DNA of 64,000 nt, taken from the NCBI GenBank assembly GCA_016213505.1, contig JACRAF010000025.1, forward strand, positions 62,001 to 126,000. The letters are read 5' to 3'. Shown here piece after piece: positions 44,601 through 52,324 of the stretch (within the stretch, counting starts at the first letter, position 1; the number at the start of each line of letters is the position of its first letter). Both the position numbers and the translations under genes were made by a program. This DNA comes from Devosia nanyangense (lineage in GTDB: Bacteria; Pseudomonadota; Alphaproteobacteria; Rhizobiales; Devosiaceae). The notes beneath the pieces are model-generated. The model was not told the DNA's origin. It did not search any database and saw nothing but the letters and a program-made list of their open reading frames with translations.

Positions 44601-45368
44601 GACGAGAAGATCCGGTTCCGCGACATCCTCGCGCAGCCGCGCAAGATCATCTCCTCGCCGACCTGGTCGGGCATCGAGAGCGAGACCGTGTGCTACAACG
44701 CCGGCTACACCAACGTGCACGAGCTGATCCCGTGGCGCACGCTCAGCGGCCGCCAGCAGCTCTATCAGGATCACCTGTGGATGCGGGCCTTCGGCGAGGC
44801 GCTGTGCCTCTACCGGCCGCCGATCGACACCAAGAGCGTCAAGCCGGTGATCGACAGCAAGCCGAACGGTCACAAGCAGATCGTGCTCAACTTCATCACC
44901 CCGCACCAGAAATGGGGCATCCACTCGACCTATTCGGACAACCTCTTGATGCTCACGCTCAATCGCGGCGGGCCGGTGGTCTGGATTTCCGAGACCGATG
45001 CCGCCAAGGTCGGGATCGTCGACAATGACTGGGTCGAAGCCTACAACTCGAACGGCGCTCTAGTGGCTCGTGCGGTGGTTTCACAGCGCATGAAGGACGG
45101 CACGCTGTTCATGTACCACGCGCAGGAAAAGATCGTGAACACGCCCGGCTCGGAGATGACCGGCAACCGCGGCGGTATCCACAATTCGGTGACCCGCGCC
45201 GTCGTCAAGCCGACCCACATGATCGGCGGCTATGTCCAGCAGTCCTACGGGTTCAACTACTACGGCACCGTCGGCTCCAACCGGGACGAATTCGTCATCG
45301 TGCGCAAGGTCGACAAGGTGGATTGGCTCGAGCGGCCCTACACCGACAAGCTGGAGGCCGCAGAATGA
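41628..45368 (+). CDS. narG: Respiratory nitrate reductase alpha subunit NarG
   Basis: A 1246-residue catalytic molybdo-bis-MGD subunit on the cytoplasmic face, reducing nitrate to nitrite. The FS0 [4Fe-4S] ligands H49, C53 and C57 lie in HGVNCTGSCSWK, with C92 in RGCARGAS. The molybdenum-ligand Asp is about D221 in YDWYCDLPPASP. The length equals E. coli NarG. Overlaps narK and narH by a few bases. Confidence 0.97.
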   Translation: MSLLLDRLNFLARRDQFAGGHGITTTESRTWEKAYRGRWQHDKIVRSTHGVNCTGSCSWKIYVKGGIVTWETQQTDYPRTRPDLPNHEPRGCARGASYSWYMYSANRVKHPLIRARLLRLWREARATMTPVAAWASIVETPAKRRDYTKVRGHGGFVRAGWDEVNEIIAAANVYTVRKHGPDRVIGFSPIPAMSMVSYAAGSRYLSLMGGVCMSFYDWYCDLPPASPMTWGEQTDVPESADWYNAGFLMLWGSNVPQTRTPDAHFFTEARYKGAKAVVVSPDYSEAAKFADLWLHPKQGTDAALAMAMGHVILREFHLDRQAEYFEDYCRRYTDMPMLVRLVKQNGQYVPERLLRASDFKDGLGETTNAEWKTVAMDSTTGDVVAPQGAAGHRWDAAGKWNLEQKDGTGSDVKLKMSLVGATDRDMVADVAFPYFGNREHDHFEGTDHESVLVRAVPAKRLKLIDGEALVATVFDLLAANYGLDRGIGGANVAKGYDENIPYTPAWAEKITGVPKEQIVSVAREFASNAEKTQGRSMVIVGAGLNHWYHMDMNYRGIINLLVMCGCVGKSGGGWSHYVGQEKLRPQTGWQPLAFGLDWGRPARQMNSTSFFYAHTDQWRYETLDVSEILSPTAPEGPWDASLIDYNIRAERMGWLPSAPQLESNPLDIAAAAAKAKKDPKDYVAAALKSGKLKLSCEDPDNPVNWPRNMFVWRSNLLGSSGKGHEYFLKHLLGTTHGVMGKDLGEEGRQRSKEAVWHDDAPEGKLDLLVTLDFRMSTTCVYSDIVLPTATWYEKNDLNTSDMHPFIHPLSSAADPAWESRSDWDIFKGLAKTFSAVAPEVLGVEQDTVLVPILHDTAGEMAQPFDVKDWKTGAIEPIPGKTMPNVVVVERDYPNLHKRFTALGPLMDRIGNGGKGITWKTGHEVEALGRLNGVVTEAGVTKGMPRIETDIDASEVVLMLAPETNGEVAVKAWEALSKATGREHAHLARSKEDEKIRFRDILAQPRKIISSPTWSGIESETVCYNAGYTNVHELIPWRTLSGRQQLYQDHLWMRAFGEALCLYRPPIDTKSVKPVIDSKPNGHKQIVLNFITPHQKWGIHSTYSDNLLMLTLNRGGPVVWISETDAAKVGIVDNDWVEAYNSNGALVARAVVSQRMKDGTLFMYHAQEKIVNTPGSEMTGNRGGIHNSVTRAVVKPTHMIGGYVQQSYGFNYYGTVGSNRDEFVIVRKVDKVDWLERPYTDKLEAAE

Positions 45369-46906
45369 AGATCCGTGCGCAAATCGGCATGGTGCTGAAC
45401 CTCGACAAGTGCATCGGCTGCCACACCTGCTCGGTCACCTGCAAGAACGTCTGGACCAACCGCGAAGGCGTCGAATACGCCTGGTTCAACAATGTCGAGA
45501 CCAAGCCGGGCATCGGCTATCCCAAGGACTGGGAGAACCAGAAGAAGTGGAACGGCGGCTGGGTCCGCAAGGCCAACGGCAAGGTGGAACCCAGGATCGG
45601 CGCCAAGTGGCGCGTGCTGGCCAAGATCTTCGCCAACCCGGACCTGCCGGAAATCGACGACTACTACGAGCCCTTCGACTTCGACTACGGCCACCTGCAG
45701 ACCGCCGGCGAACTCGAGGCCTTCCCGACCGCCCGGCCGCGCTCGAAGATTTCCGGCGAGCGCATGGAAAAAATCGAGTGGGGCCCGAACTGGGAGGAGA
45801 TCCTGGGCGGGGAGTACTCCAAGCGCTCCAAGGACTACAATTTCGAAGGGATCGAGACCGAGATTTACGGCCAGTTCGAAAACACCTTCATGATGTATCT
45901 GCCGCGGCTGTGCGAGCATTGCCTCAACCCGGCCTGCGTCGCGTCCTGCCCCTCGGGCGCCATCTACAAGCGTGAGGAAGACGGCATCGTCCTGATCGAT
46001 CAGGAGAAATGCCGGGGCTGGCGTATGTGCATCTCGGGATGCCCCTACAAGAAGATTTACTACAACTGGTCCTCCGGCAAATCCGAGAAGTGCACGTTCT
46101 GCTACCCGCGCATCGAGGCCGGGCAGCCCACGGTCTGCTCGGAGACCTGCGTGGGCCGCATCCGCTATCTGGGGGTATTGCTCTATGACGCCGACCGCAT
46201 CGCGGAAGCTGCGGCAACCCCCGATGAGAAGGACCTCTACGAGGCCCAGCTCTCGGTGTTCCTCGATCCCAACGATCCAGCGGTGATCGAGCAGGCGCGC
46301 AAGGACGGTATCCCAGAAGCCTGGCTCGAAGGCGCCAAGCACTCGCCGGTCTACAAGATGGCGATGGACTGGAAGGTCGCCTTCCCGCTTCATCCCGAAT
46401 ACCGCACCCTGCCGATGGTCTGGTACGTGCCGCCGCTGTCGCCGCTGCAGGCCGCCGCCGCATCAGGCAAGATCGGCGTGGACAGCGACAACATGCCTGA
46501 CGTGCGCTCGCTGCGCATCCCGGTGCGCTATCTCGCCAACCTGCTCACGGCGGGCAAGGAGGAACCGGTGGTCCTCGCGCTCGAGCGCATGCTGGCGATG
46601 CGGGGCTACATGCGCGCCAAGACCGTCGACGGCATGATCGACGACGCCATGGCCGCGCGGGTGGGGCTCAGCAATCAGCAGATCGAGGACATGTATCAGC
46701 TGATGGCCATCGCCAACTACGAGGACCGCTTCGTCATCCCGAGCAGCCACCGCGAGCTGGGCGAGGATGCCTATGACGAGCGCGGCGCCTGCGGCTTCTC
46801 CTTCGGCAATGGCTGCTCGGGCGGTACCTCGGCCGCCGACCTGTTCGGCGCCAAGCGGACCAGGACCGTGCAGACCCCGGTCGACCTGATGAAGGGCGAT
46901 GCATGA
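45365..46906 (+). CDS. narH: Respiratory nitrate reductase beta subunit NarH
   Basis: A 513-residue iron-sulfur electron-transfer subunit. Four cluster motifs are visible: CIGCHTCSVTCKNVW (C16, C19, C22, C26), CEHCLNPACVASCPSGA, CRGWRMCISGCPYKK (Trp in place of one Cys, giving the [3Fe-4S] cluster) and CTFCYPRIEAGQPTVCSETC. It carries electrons from NarI haem to NarG. Start ATG 45365 overlaps the narG stop; an in-frame upstream Met lies inside narG. Confidence 0.97.
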   Translation: MKIRAQIGMVLNLDKCIGCHTCSVTCKNVWTNREGVEYAWFNNVETKPGIGYPKDWENQKKWNGGWVRKANGKVEPRIGAKWRVLAKIFANPDLPEIDDYYEPFDFDYGHLQTAGELEAFPTARPRSKISGERMEKIEWGPNWEEILGGEYSKRSKDYNFEGIETEIYGQFENTFMMYLPRLCEHCLNPACVASCPSGAIYKREEDGIVLIDQEKCRGWRMCISGCPYKKIYYNWSSGKSEKCTFCYPRIEAGQPTVCSETCVGRIRYLGVLLYDADRIAEAAATPDEKDLYEAQLSVFLDPNDPAVIEQARKDGIPEAWLEGAKHSPVYKMAMDWKVAFPLHPEYRTLPMVWYVPPLSPLQAAAASGKIGVDSDNMPDVRSLRIPVRYLANLLTAGKEEPVVLALERMLAMRGYMRAKTVDGMIDDAMAARVGLSNQQIEDMYQLMAIANYEDRFVIPSSHRELGEDAYDERGACGFSFGNGCSGGTSAADLFGAKRTRTVQTPVDLMKGDA

Positions 46907-47619
46907 TGGCGAACGCTCTCAAGATCATCTCGGTGCTGCTGTCCTATCCGAGCGCCGAACTGCTTGCCGCCGCGGACGAGCTTGGCGAGGCCATTGCAGT
47001 AGATCGGCTGACCGGGCCGCGAGAGAAGGCCTGGCTGCGCGCCCTCGTCGACGATCTCGGCGGACGGGACCTCTACGACGCCGAGGAGCGCTACGTGCTG
47101 CTGTTCGACCGGACCCGCACCCTCTCGCTGCACCTGTTCGAGCACGTGCATGGAGAAAGCCGCGACCGCGGCCAGGCGATGGTCGACCTCGGTACGATGT
47201 ACGAGGCGCAGGGCTTCGACATCGAGGCGAAGGAGCTGCCGGACTATCTGCCGCTGTTCCTGGAATACCTCTCCACCCAATCGCCTGAGGAAGTGCACAA
47301 CCTGCTGGGGCAGACGCTCCACATCCTTTCGGCCCTCAGGGCACGGCTGCAGAAGCGCGACAGCATCTATGCCAATGCGTTGCTGGCGCTGGAAGCGATC
47401 GCGGGAACCGAGGCCGATGCAAAGGCGATCGAGGCCATCCTCGAGCTTCCGGAGGATGATCCCACCGACCTCAAGGCGCTCGACGCCATCTGGGACGAGG
47501 AGGCCGTGACCTTCGGCGGCGGCGCCGGCAACGATGCCTGTGGCCCCGACCGCCTGCGCAGGCAATTGAGGGCCGCCAAGCACCCGGCGCCGCGACCCGA
47601 GATCAGAGGAGAGCAGTGA
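46903..47619 (+). CDS. narJ: Nitrate reductase molybdenum cofactor assembly chaperone NarJ
   Basis: A 238-residue helical cytoplasmic chaperone that binds apo-NarG during cofactor insertion. The NarJ core is visible in LLSYPSAELLAAADEL, then YVLLFDRTRTLSLHLFEHVH and LPDYLPLFLEYLS. The start overlaps the narH stop (ATGATGG, so ATG 46903 or 46906). Confidence 0.95.
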   Translation: MMANALKIISVLLSYPSAELLAAADELGEAIAVDRLTGPREKAWLRALVDDLGGRDLYDAEERYVLLFDRTRTLSLHLFEHVHGESRDRGQAMVDLGTMYEAQGFDIEAKELPDYLPLFLEYLSTQSPEEVHNLLGQTLHILSALRARLQKRDSIYANALLALEAIAGTEADAKAIEAILELPEDDPTDLKALDAIWDEEAVTFGGGAGNDACGPDRLRRQLRAAKHPAPRPEIRGEQ

Positions 47620-47620
47620 G

Positions 47621-48319
47621 ATGGGCGAGTTCTTCAACACGCTGCTGTTCGGCGTCTACCCCTATGTCGCGCTGACGATATTGGCGGTCGGCACGGTGAT
47701 CCGTTACGACCGCGAGCCCTACACCTGGCGGTCGGGGTCGAGCCAGCTGTTGCGCCGCCGCCAGCTCATGTGGGGTTCCGTGCTGTTCCATATCGGCGTG
47801 CTCCTGATCTTTGCCGGCCATCTCGTCGGACTGCTCACCCCGCTCGCCATCTGGGAAATGCTGGGCGTCAGCCACGGAGCAAAACAGATCATCGCCATCA
47901 GCCTCGGCGGCGTCGCCGGTCTCATGGGGATCGTCGGCGCCACGCTGCTGGTGCACCGGCGATTCTTCGACGCGCGGGTGCGCAAGACCTCGAGCTTCGC
48001 CGACAATTTGATCATCCTGATCCTGTGGCTGCAGCTGGCTCTCGGCCTCGCCACCATCCGCATCTCGATGCAGAACCTCGACGGCGAGGAGATGGTAAAG
48101 TTCATGAACTGGGCCCAGGGGATCTTCACGTTCAATCCCGCCGCTGCCAGTTACGTCGCGGAGGCCGACCTCATCTTCAAGATGCACATCACGCTTGGGC
48201 TGACGATCTTCGTGCTGTTCCCCTTCTCGCGTCTCGTGCACATGCTGAGTGCACCGGTGCGCTACCTCTGGCGCCCGGGCTATCAGGTCGTCCGCACCAA
48301 ACGCAAACCGGCGGAGTGA
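47621..48319 (+). CDS. narI: Respiratory nitrate reductase gamma subunit NarI
   Basis: A 232-residue diheme cytochrome b with five membrane helices that oxidises quinol and anchors NarGH. Haem ligand His candidates are in LFHIGVL, FAGHLVG, KMHITLG and RLVHML. The loop RYDREPYTWRSGSSQLL is characteristic. One base after narJ. The complete narKGHJI set implies a functional respiratory nitrate reductase. Confidence 0.96.
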   Translation: MGEFFNTLLFGVYPYVALTILAVGTVIRYDREPYTWRSGSSQLLRRRQLMWGSVLFHIGVLLIFAGHLVGLLTPLAIWEMLGVSHGAKQIIAISLGGVAGLMGIVGATLLVHRRFFDARVRKTSSFADNLIILILWLQLALGLATIRISMQNLDGEEMVKFMNWAQGIFTFNPAAASYVAEADLIFKMHITLGLTIFVLFPFSRLVHMLSAPVRYLWRPGYQVVRTKRKPAE

Positions 48320-48329
48320 GGCGCCGATC

Positions 48330-49247
48330 ATGACCGCGCCCCTGATCGAATTCGGTTCACCCGCCGCCGGAACCGCAGGCTCCGCAGTACCCCCCAAGCG
48401 AGTGAAGGTGCCGCCACCGCCGCCCCGCGCCGACCGGTCGCCGGTCTCGGTCAACGGGATGACAATCTCGCTCGAGGCGATCAGCACCGAGGCGCAACAA
48501 CATCCCGCTTCCTCACCCGGCGAAGCCATGCGCCAGGCGGCAAAGGCACTGGTGATACGGGAACTGTTGCTGGCGGAGGCGCGAGCTTGCGGCATCTCGG
48601 CCGAGTCGGCGCGCGACGATAGGGGTCGCCGAGAAGCCGATGAGGACGCGCTCATCCGCGCCCTGCTCGAGCAGGAGATCAGTACCCCGGTCGCCGACGA
48701 TGCGGCGTGCCGGCGCTACTATGACGGCCATCGCTCGCGCTTCACCACCGGCAACATCTACGAGGCACGGCACATTCTGCTTGCCGCGCCCGTGGAGGAA
48801 AAGGCGGCCCGGTCTCGCGCCAGGGACACGGCGCAGCAGGTGATCGATGCGCTGAAAGCCAACCCGTCCCGGTTCGCGGAGCTGGCGCGCGAGCACTCCG
48901 CCTGCCCGTCGCGGGAGCAGGGCGGGAACCTCGGGCAACTGACGGCAGGTTCCACGGTTCCCGAGTTCGAGACCATGCTCGGCCAGCTCGTCGAGGGCCA
49001 GTTGTGCCCCGTTCCCGTGCCGACGCGCTTCGGTTTCCACGTCATCCAACTCGACCGCGTGATCGCCGGCAAGCAGCTCCCTTTCGAGGTCGTGCGCGAT
49101 CGCATCGCCGTCTACCTCGAGGCATCCAGCTGGAGTCGCGCTGTCTCGCAGTTCATCGGCATTCTCGCGGAGAGAGCCGAGGTTCTTGGCGTCGAACTTG
49201 CCCCGGCGAATGGCGCGGCCAATGCAACTCCATCGCTACGGCCATGA
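48330..49247 (+). CDS. Peptidyl-prolyl cis-trans isomerase, parvulin type (nar-associated)
   Basis: A 305-residue protein. The parvulin domain lies at about residues 145-240 (YEARHILLAAPVEEKAARSR, FAELAREHSACPSREQGGNL, RFGFHVIQLD). An N-terminal SurA/NifM-like helical region precedes it. There is no signal peptide, so it is cytoplasmic. A PpiC-type gene between narI and moaA1 is also found in Pseudomonas aeruginosa, where it is presumed to help fold the reductase. Start ATG 48330 has GAGG 8 bases upstream. Confidence 0.9.
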   Translation: MTAPLIEFGSPAAGTAGSAVPPKRVKVPPPPPRADRSPVSVNGMTISLEAISTEAQQHPASSPGEAMRQAAKALVIRELLLAEARACGISAESARDDRGRREADEDALIRALLEQEISTPVADDAACRRYYDGHRSRFTTGNIYEARHILLAAPVEEKAARSRARDTAQQVIDALKANPSRFAELAREHSACPSREQGGNLGQLTAGSTVPEFETMLGQLVEGQLCPVPVPTRFGFHVIQLDRVIAGKQLPFEVVRDRIAVYLEASSWSRAVSQFIGILAERAEVLGVELAPANGAANATPSLRP

Positions 49248-49277
49248 CGGAAACCAACGCGTCCGGGACGAACTTTA

Positions 49278-50327
49278 ATGAGCAAGACACCGTCACCGCC
49301 CGCGGGTCCGACCGCGACTTCGTCCGCCGTTGGCGACCCACTGATCGACGGGTTCGGCAGGCCGGTGACCTATCTCCGGCTGTCGGTGACCGATCGGTGC
49401 GATCTGAGGTGCACCTACTGCATGCCGCGACATACGATCTTCTCGCCGCGCAAGGACCAGCTCTCCGTTGAACAGCTGCACCGCATCGCATCGGTGTTCG
49501 TCGCAGGTGGTGTCCGCAGGATCAGGCTGACCGGCGGCGAACCTCTGGTGCGAAAAGACTTCATGACTCTCGTCAAGGAGCTTTCGCGTCACCTGCGGGG
49601 CGGCGGACTCGAGGAGATCACCGTTTCGACCAACGGTTCCCTGCTCGCCCGCTTCGCGGGTGATCTGGCCGACAATGGCGTGCGTCGGATCAACGTGTCA
49701 CTCGATACGCTCGATCCCGATCTCTATCGGGAGATCACCCAAGGCGGCTCCCTGCAAGCTGTGACGGACGGGATAGATGTTGCGCTGTCCGCGGGGCTCC
49801 AGGTCAGGCTCAACACCGTCGCGCTGCGAGGCGTCATCGAAGCCGAGTTCGAACGCCTCCTGGCGTATGCCCATGGTCGCGGAATGTCGCTCGCGCTGAT
49901 CGAGACGATGCCTCTTGGTGGAACGGGAGCGGACAGGGTGAGACAATACCTGTCGCTCGGCGAGTTTCGACGAGAGGTGTCGGCCCGCTGGACGCTCGAG
50001 CCCGTTCCGGAAAAGAACGGCGGACCCGCCAGCTACGTGCGCGTCGCCGAAACCGGCGGCCTGCTTGGCTTCATTGCCCCATTGTCGTGCAACTTTTGCG
50101 CGGACTGCAACCGGGTGCGCGTCAGCAGCACCGGCCGACTATATACCTGCATGGGCCACGAGGGATCCCGCGATCTCGTGCCGGCGCTCGGGGCGAGCGA
50201 TTCCGATGCCGCGCTGAACGCGACCATCCGCGCCGCCATCAGACAGAAACCCGAACGCCACGACTTCAAGATCGGCCGGCAAGGGGTCGTGGGGATCGGC
50301 CGCCCCATGTCGGTCCTCGGAGGTTAG
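49278..50327 (+). CDS. moaA: GTP 3',8-cyclase MoaA (molybdenum cofactor)
   Basis: A 349-residue radical-SAM enzyme for the first step of molybdopterin synthesis. The SAM cluster CDLRCTYC has C41, C45 and C48. The C-terminal cluster is in CNFCADCNRVR with a third Cys in LYTCMG. RIRLTGGEPLVRKD is also typical. The protein ends in SVLGG rather than the usual C-terminal GG tail exactly, but close to it. Part of the nar gene group, supplying cofactor for NarG. Confidence 0.95.
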   Translation: MSKTPSPPAGPTATSSAVGDPLIDGFGRPVTYLRLSVTDRCDLRCTYCMPRHTIFSPRKDQLSVEQLHRIASVFVAGGVRRIRLTGGEPLVRKDFMTLVKELSRHLRGGGLEEITVSTNGSLLARFAGDLADNGVRRINVSLDTLDPDLYREITQGGSLQAVTDGIDVALSAGLQVRLNTVALRGVIEAEFERLLAYAHGRGMSLALIETMPLGGTGADRVRQYLSLGEFRREVSARWTLEPVPEKNGGPASYVRVAETGGLLGFIAPLSCNFCADCNRVRVSSTGRLYTCMGHEGSRDLVPALGASDSDAALNATIRAAIRQKPERHDFKIGRQGVVGIGRPMSVLGG

Positions 50328-50329
50328 GC

Positions 50330-50854
50330 ATGGTGCGGATCGGAATACTGACGGTCTCCGATCGGGCGAGCCGTGGCGAATACGAGGACCTCGGCGGACC
50401 GGCGATCGAGGAATGGCTGACGCGGGTCATCACGACGGATTGGGTTGCGGAGCGACGCATCGTTCCCGACGGCGTGGATTCTGTGCGGCAGGCGCTGCTC
50501 GATCTCTGCGATCGGGCGGGCGCCGACCTGGTTCTGACCACCGGAGGGACCGGGCCCTCGCCTCGAGACCTCACTCCGGAAGCGACATCCTCCGTGGTCG
50601 GCAAGGACCTGCCCGGGTTCGGCGAATTGATGCGCCGCGTCAGCCTCGAGACGGTGCCCACGGCCATCCTGTCGCGCCAGATCGCAGGAATTCGCGGCAA
50701 GACCCTGATCATCAACCTGCCGGGAAAACCAGGATCGATCGAGGTCTGCCTGGGCGCCGTCTTCCCTGCGGTTCCCTACTGCCTCGACCTGATTGGGGCC
50801 GGCAGGATCGAGACCGACGAGGCGCTCGTCCGGAGCTTCAGGCCGCGGGGCTAG
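50330..50854 (+). CDS. mogA: Molybdopterin adenylyltransferase MogA
   Basis: A 174-residue MoCF-fold protein that adenylylates molybdopterin before metal insertion. It opens RIGILTVSDRASRGEYED, and the pterin site is VLTTGGTGPSPRDLTPEAT. IINLPGKPGSIEVCL is also conserved. It follows moaA by 2 bases and ends the nar/moa transcription unit. The gene on the other strand ends 1 base beyond, so the units converge tightly. Confidence 0.93.
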   Translation: MVRIGILTVSDRASRGEYEDLGGPAIEEWLTRVITTDWVAERRIVPDGVDSVRQALLDLCDRAGADLVLTTGGTGPSPRDLTPEATSSVVGKDLPGFGELMRRVSLETVPTAILSRQIAGIRGKTLIINLPGKPGSIEVCLGAVFPAVPYCLDLIGAGRIETDEALVRSFRPRG

Positions 50855-50855
50855 T

Positions 50856-51224
50856 CTAGGTGAGCTGGATCAGCGCAATCCCGCCGATGGCGACGGCAAG
50901 GCCCAGCAGATACTGGGGGCTCAGCGCTTCGCCGAGGGTCACGCGAGCCAACAACGGGACGATGGCCGCGCCGAGGAGCGCAAACGGGTAGGCCTTGGTC
51001 AGCGGCATCTGCGTGAGGATGATCAGCCACAAGGCTGTCGAGGCGACGTAGAGCGCGACGGCAGCAAGCAACCACGGCGACAGCAGGGTGTCGAACCAGG
51101 ACAGCCTGAACCGGTCTTTCATATCCTCAGCGGCGAGCTTGAAAAGCACCTGGCCGCCGGCCAGGAAGACCGCAAACAGGGTGCAGGCCAGGGCCATCTG
51201 CCACGTCAGAACGCCAGACTTCAT
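50856..51224 (-). CDS. Small EamA/SMR-like membrane transporter (possible lipid-linked sugar flippase)
   Basis: A 122-residue protein with four hydrophobic helices (about residues 9-28, 47-66, 75-95, 100-119). It has the half-EamA pattern, including GGQVLFKLAAEDM near the first helix and LTKAYPFALLGAAIVPLLAR. It resembles ArnE/ArnF-type subunits that flip polyprenyl-phosphate sugars. It overlaps the DUF2304 gene by 4 bases and lies with glycosyltransferases, supporting a role in envelope sugar transfer. Confidence 0.8.
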   Translation of the reverse strand: MKSGVLTWQMALACTLFAVFLAGGQVLFKLAAEDMKDRFRLSWFDTLLSPWLLAAVALYVASTALWLIILTQMPLTKAYPFALLGAAIVPLLARVTLGEALSPQYLLGLAVAIGGIALIQLT

Positions 51225-51553
51225 GAGCGCGTATCCGGCTGCCGGGCCGAGCTCAGCGCAATTTGTCGCGCCAGCGCGGTCGTCGCCTCCGAGTGGATGC
51301 GCATGCGGACATGGAGGTTGGCGACCGCCGCGAACATGATCAGCATGAAGACATAAAACACCAGATCGGCACCGCGGCCGATGCCCAACCGGTTCGCCAC
51401 GATGGTGCTCATTTCGGGGAACAGCACGAGGAGCATACCGGCGACGCTGGCAAGAATGATGACCAGCGAGATCGGGCCGGAGCGGCGGCGCTGGCCGAGG
51501 GCATAGAGCACCAGCACCGACAGCGCGACGACGAGGATGGCCTGGAAGATCAT
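51221..51553 (-). CDS. DUF2304 membrane protein
   Basis: A 110-residue protein with three hydrophobic segments (about 2-22, 28-47, 62-82) and a charged tail with HVRMRIHSEATTALARQIA. The DUF2304 family is regularly found beside polyprenyl-phosphate glycosyltransferases. Overlaps both neighbours by 4 bases. Role unknown; probably an accessory to the GT2 enzyme. Confidence 0.85.
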   Translation of the reverse strand: MIFQAILVVALSVLVLYALGQRRRSGPISLVIILASVAGMLLVLFPEMSTIVANRLGIGRGADLVFYVFMLIMFAAVANLHVRMRIHSEATTALARQIALSSARQPDTRS

Positions 51554-52242
51554 CGATGGAGCCGCCTGATGAAGAGATCGGCGAGGATGGTCACGGCCCC
51601 GCGCCAGCTCTGCCCCTTGGACCGCGAGTAATCGGTGTAGGTAATGGTGCAGGGCACCTCGACAAACGGCAGTTTCATTTCGGCGATTTGTTCCAGAATT
51701 TCGGAGGCGTGGGCCATGCGGTTCTGACGGATCGCGATGCGCTGCGCCGCGGCTCGGCTCAGGACCCGCAGGCCGTTGTGGGCGTCGGTGACGCGCAGCC
51801 CGGTGGAGAGGCGGGTGTAAAAGACGGCGGCGCCGAGCAGCAATCGCCTGGCGATCGGAAGACCGACTGTCTGCCCGAGGAAGCGGGACCCGAGGACCAC
51901 GTCAACCTGTCGCGAACGGAGCATATCGACCATGTGGACCGCATCATCCACCGCATGCTGCCCGTCAGCATCGTAGGTGACGATCGCCTCGGCCCCGCGG
52001 CCCAGCGCATAGGCGATGCCCGTCGCAAGGGCGGCTCCCTGGCCCAGATTGACGGGATGCCGGCAGAGGTGAGTCCCACCGGCCAGGGCAATCTCTCCCG
52101 TTCCGTCGACTGAGCAGTCGTCGACCACGACGACATTGGCAAATCGCTTGAGGACGCTGGTCACGGTCGCGGCGATCACCTGGGCCTCATTGAAGGCCGG
52201 AATGACAACCCAGGTTCGTTCGAGTTCCGCCGGCACCAGCAT
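51550..52242 (-). CDS. GT2-family glycosyltransferase (polyprenyl-phosphate mannosyl/glucosyltransferase type)
   Basis: A 230-residue cytoplasmic enzyme of the DPM1/DesVII-like class. It has WVVIPAFNEAQVI at the N-terminus, the nucleotide-binding VVVVDDCSVDGTGE, the metal DxD region VTYDADGQHAVDD, and GSRFLG. It lacks the membrane helices of ArnC-type enzymes. It would move a sugar from a nucleotide to a polyprenyl phosphate, feeding the GT-C proteins upstream. ATG 52242 is taken as start. Confidence 0.9.
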   Translation of the reverse strand: MLVPAELERTWVVIPAFNEAQVIAATVTSVLKRFANVVVVDDCSVDGTGEIALAGGTHLCRHPVNLGQGAALATGIAYALGRGAEAIVTYDADGQHAVDDAVHMVDMLRSRQVDVVLGSRFLGQTVGLPIARRLLLGAAVFYTRLSTGLRVTDAHNGLRVLSRAAAQRIAIRQNRMAHASEILEQIAEMKLPFVEVPCTITYTDYSRSKGQSWRGAVTILADLFIRRLHR

Positions 52243-52324
52243 CAATGGCGTCCCTCAATCGCGCGAGACGCGGGTCGCGTCTCGACCCACTATATAGGCC
52301 CGGCCAGGCAGATCAAAACAAGCG

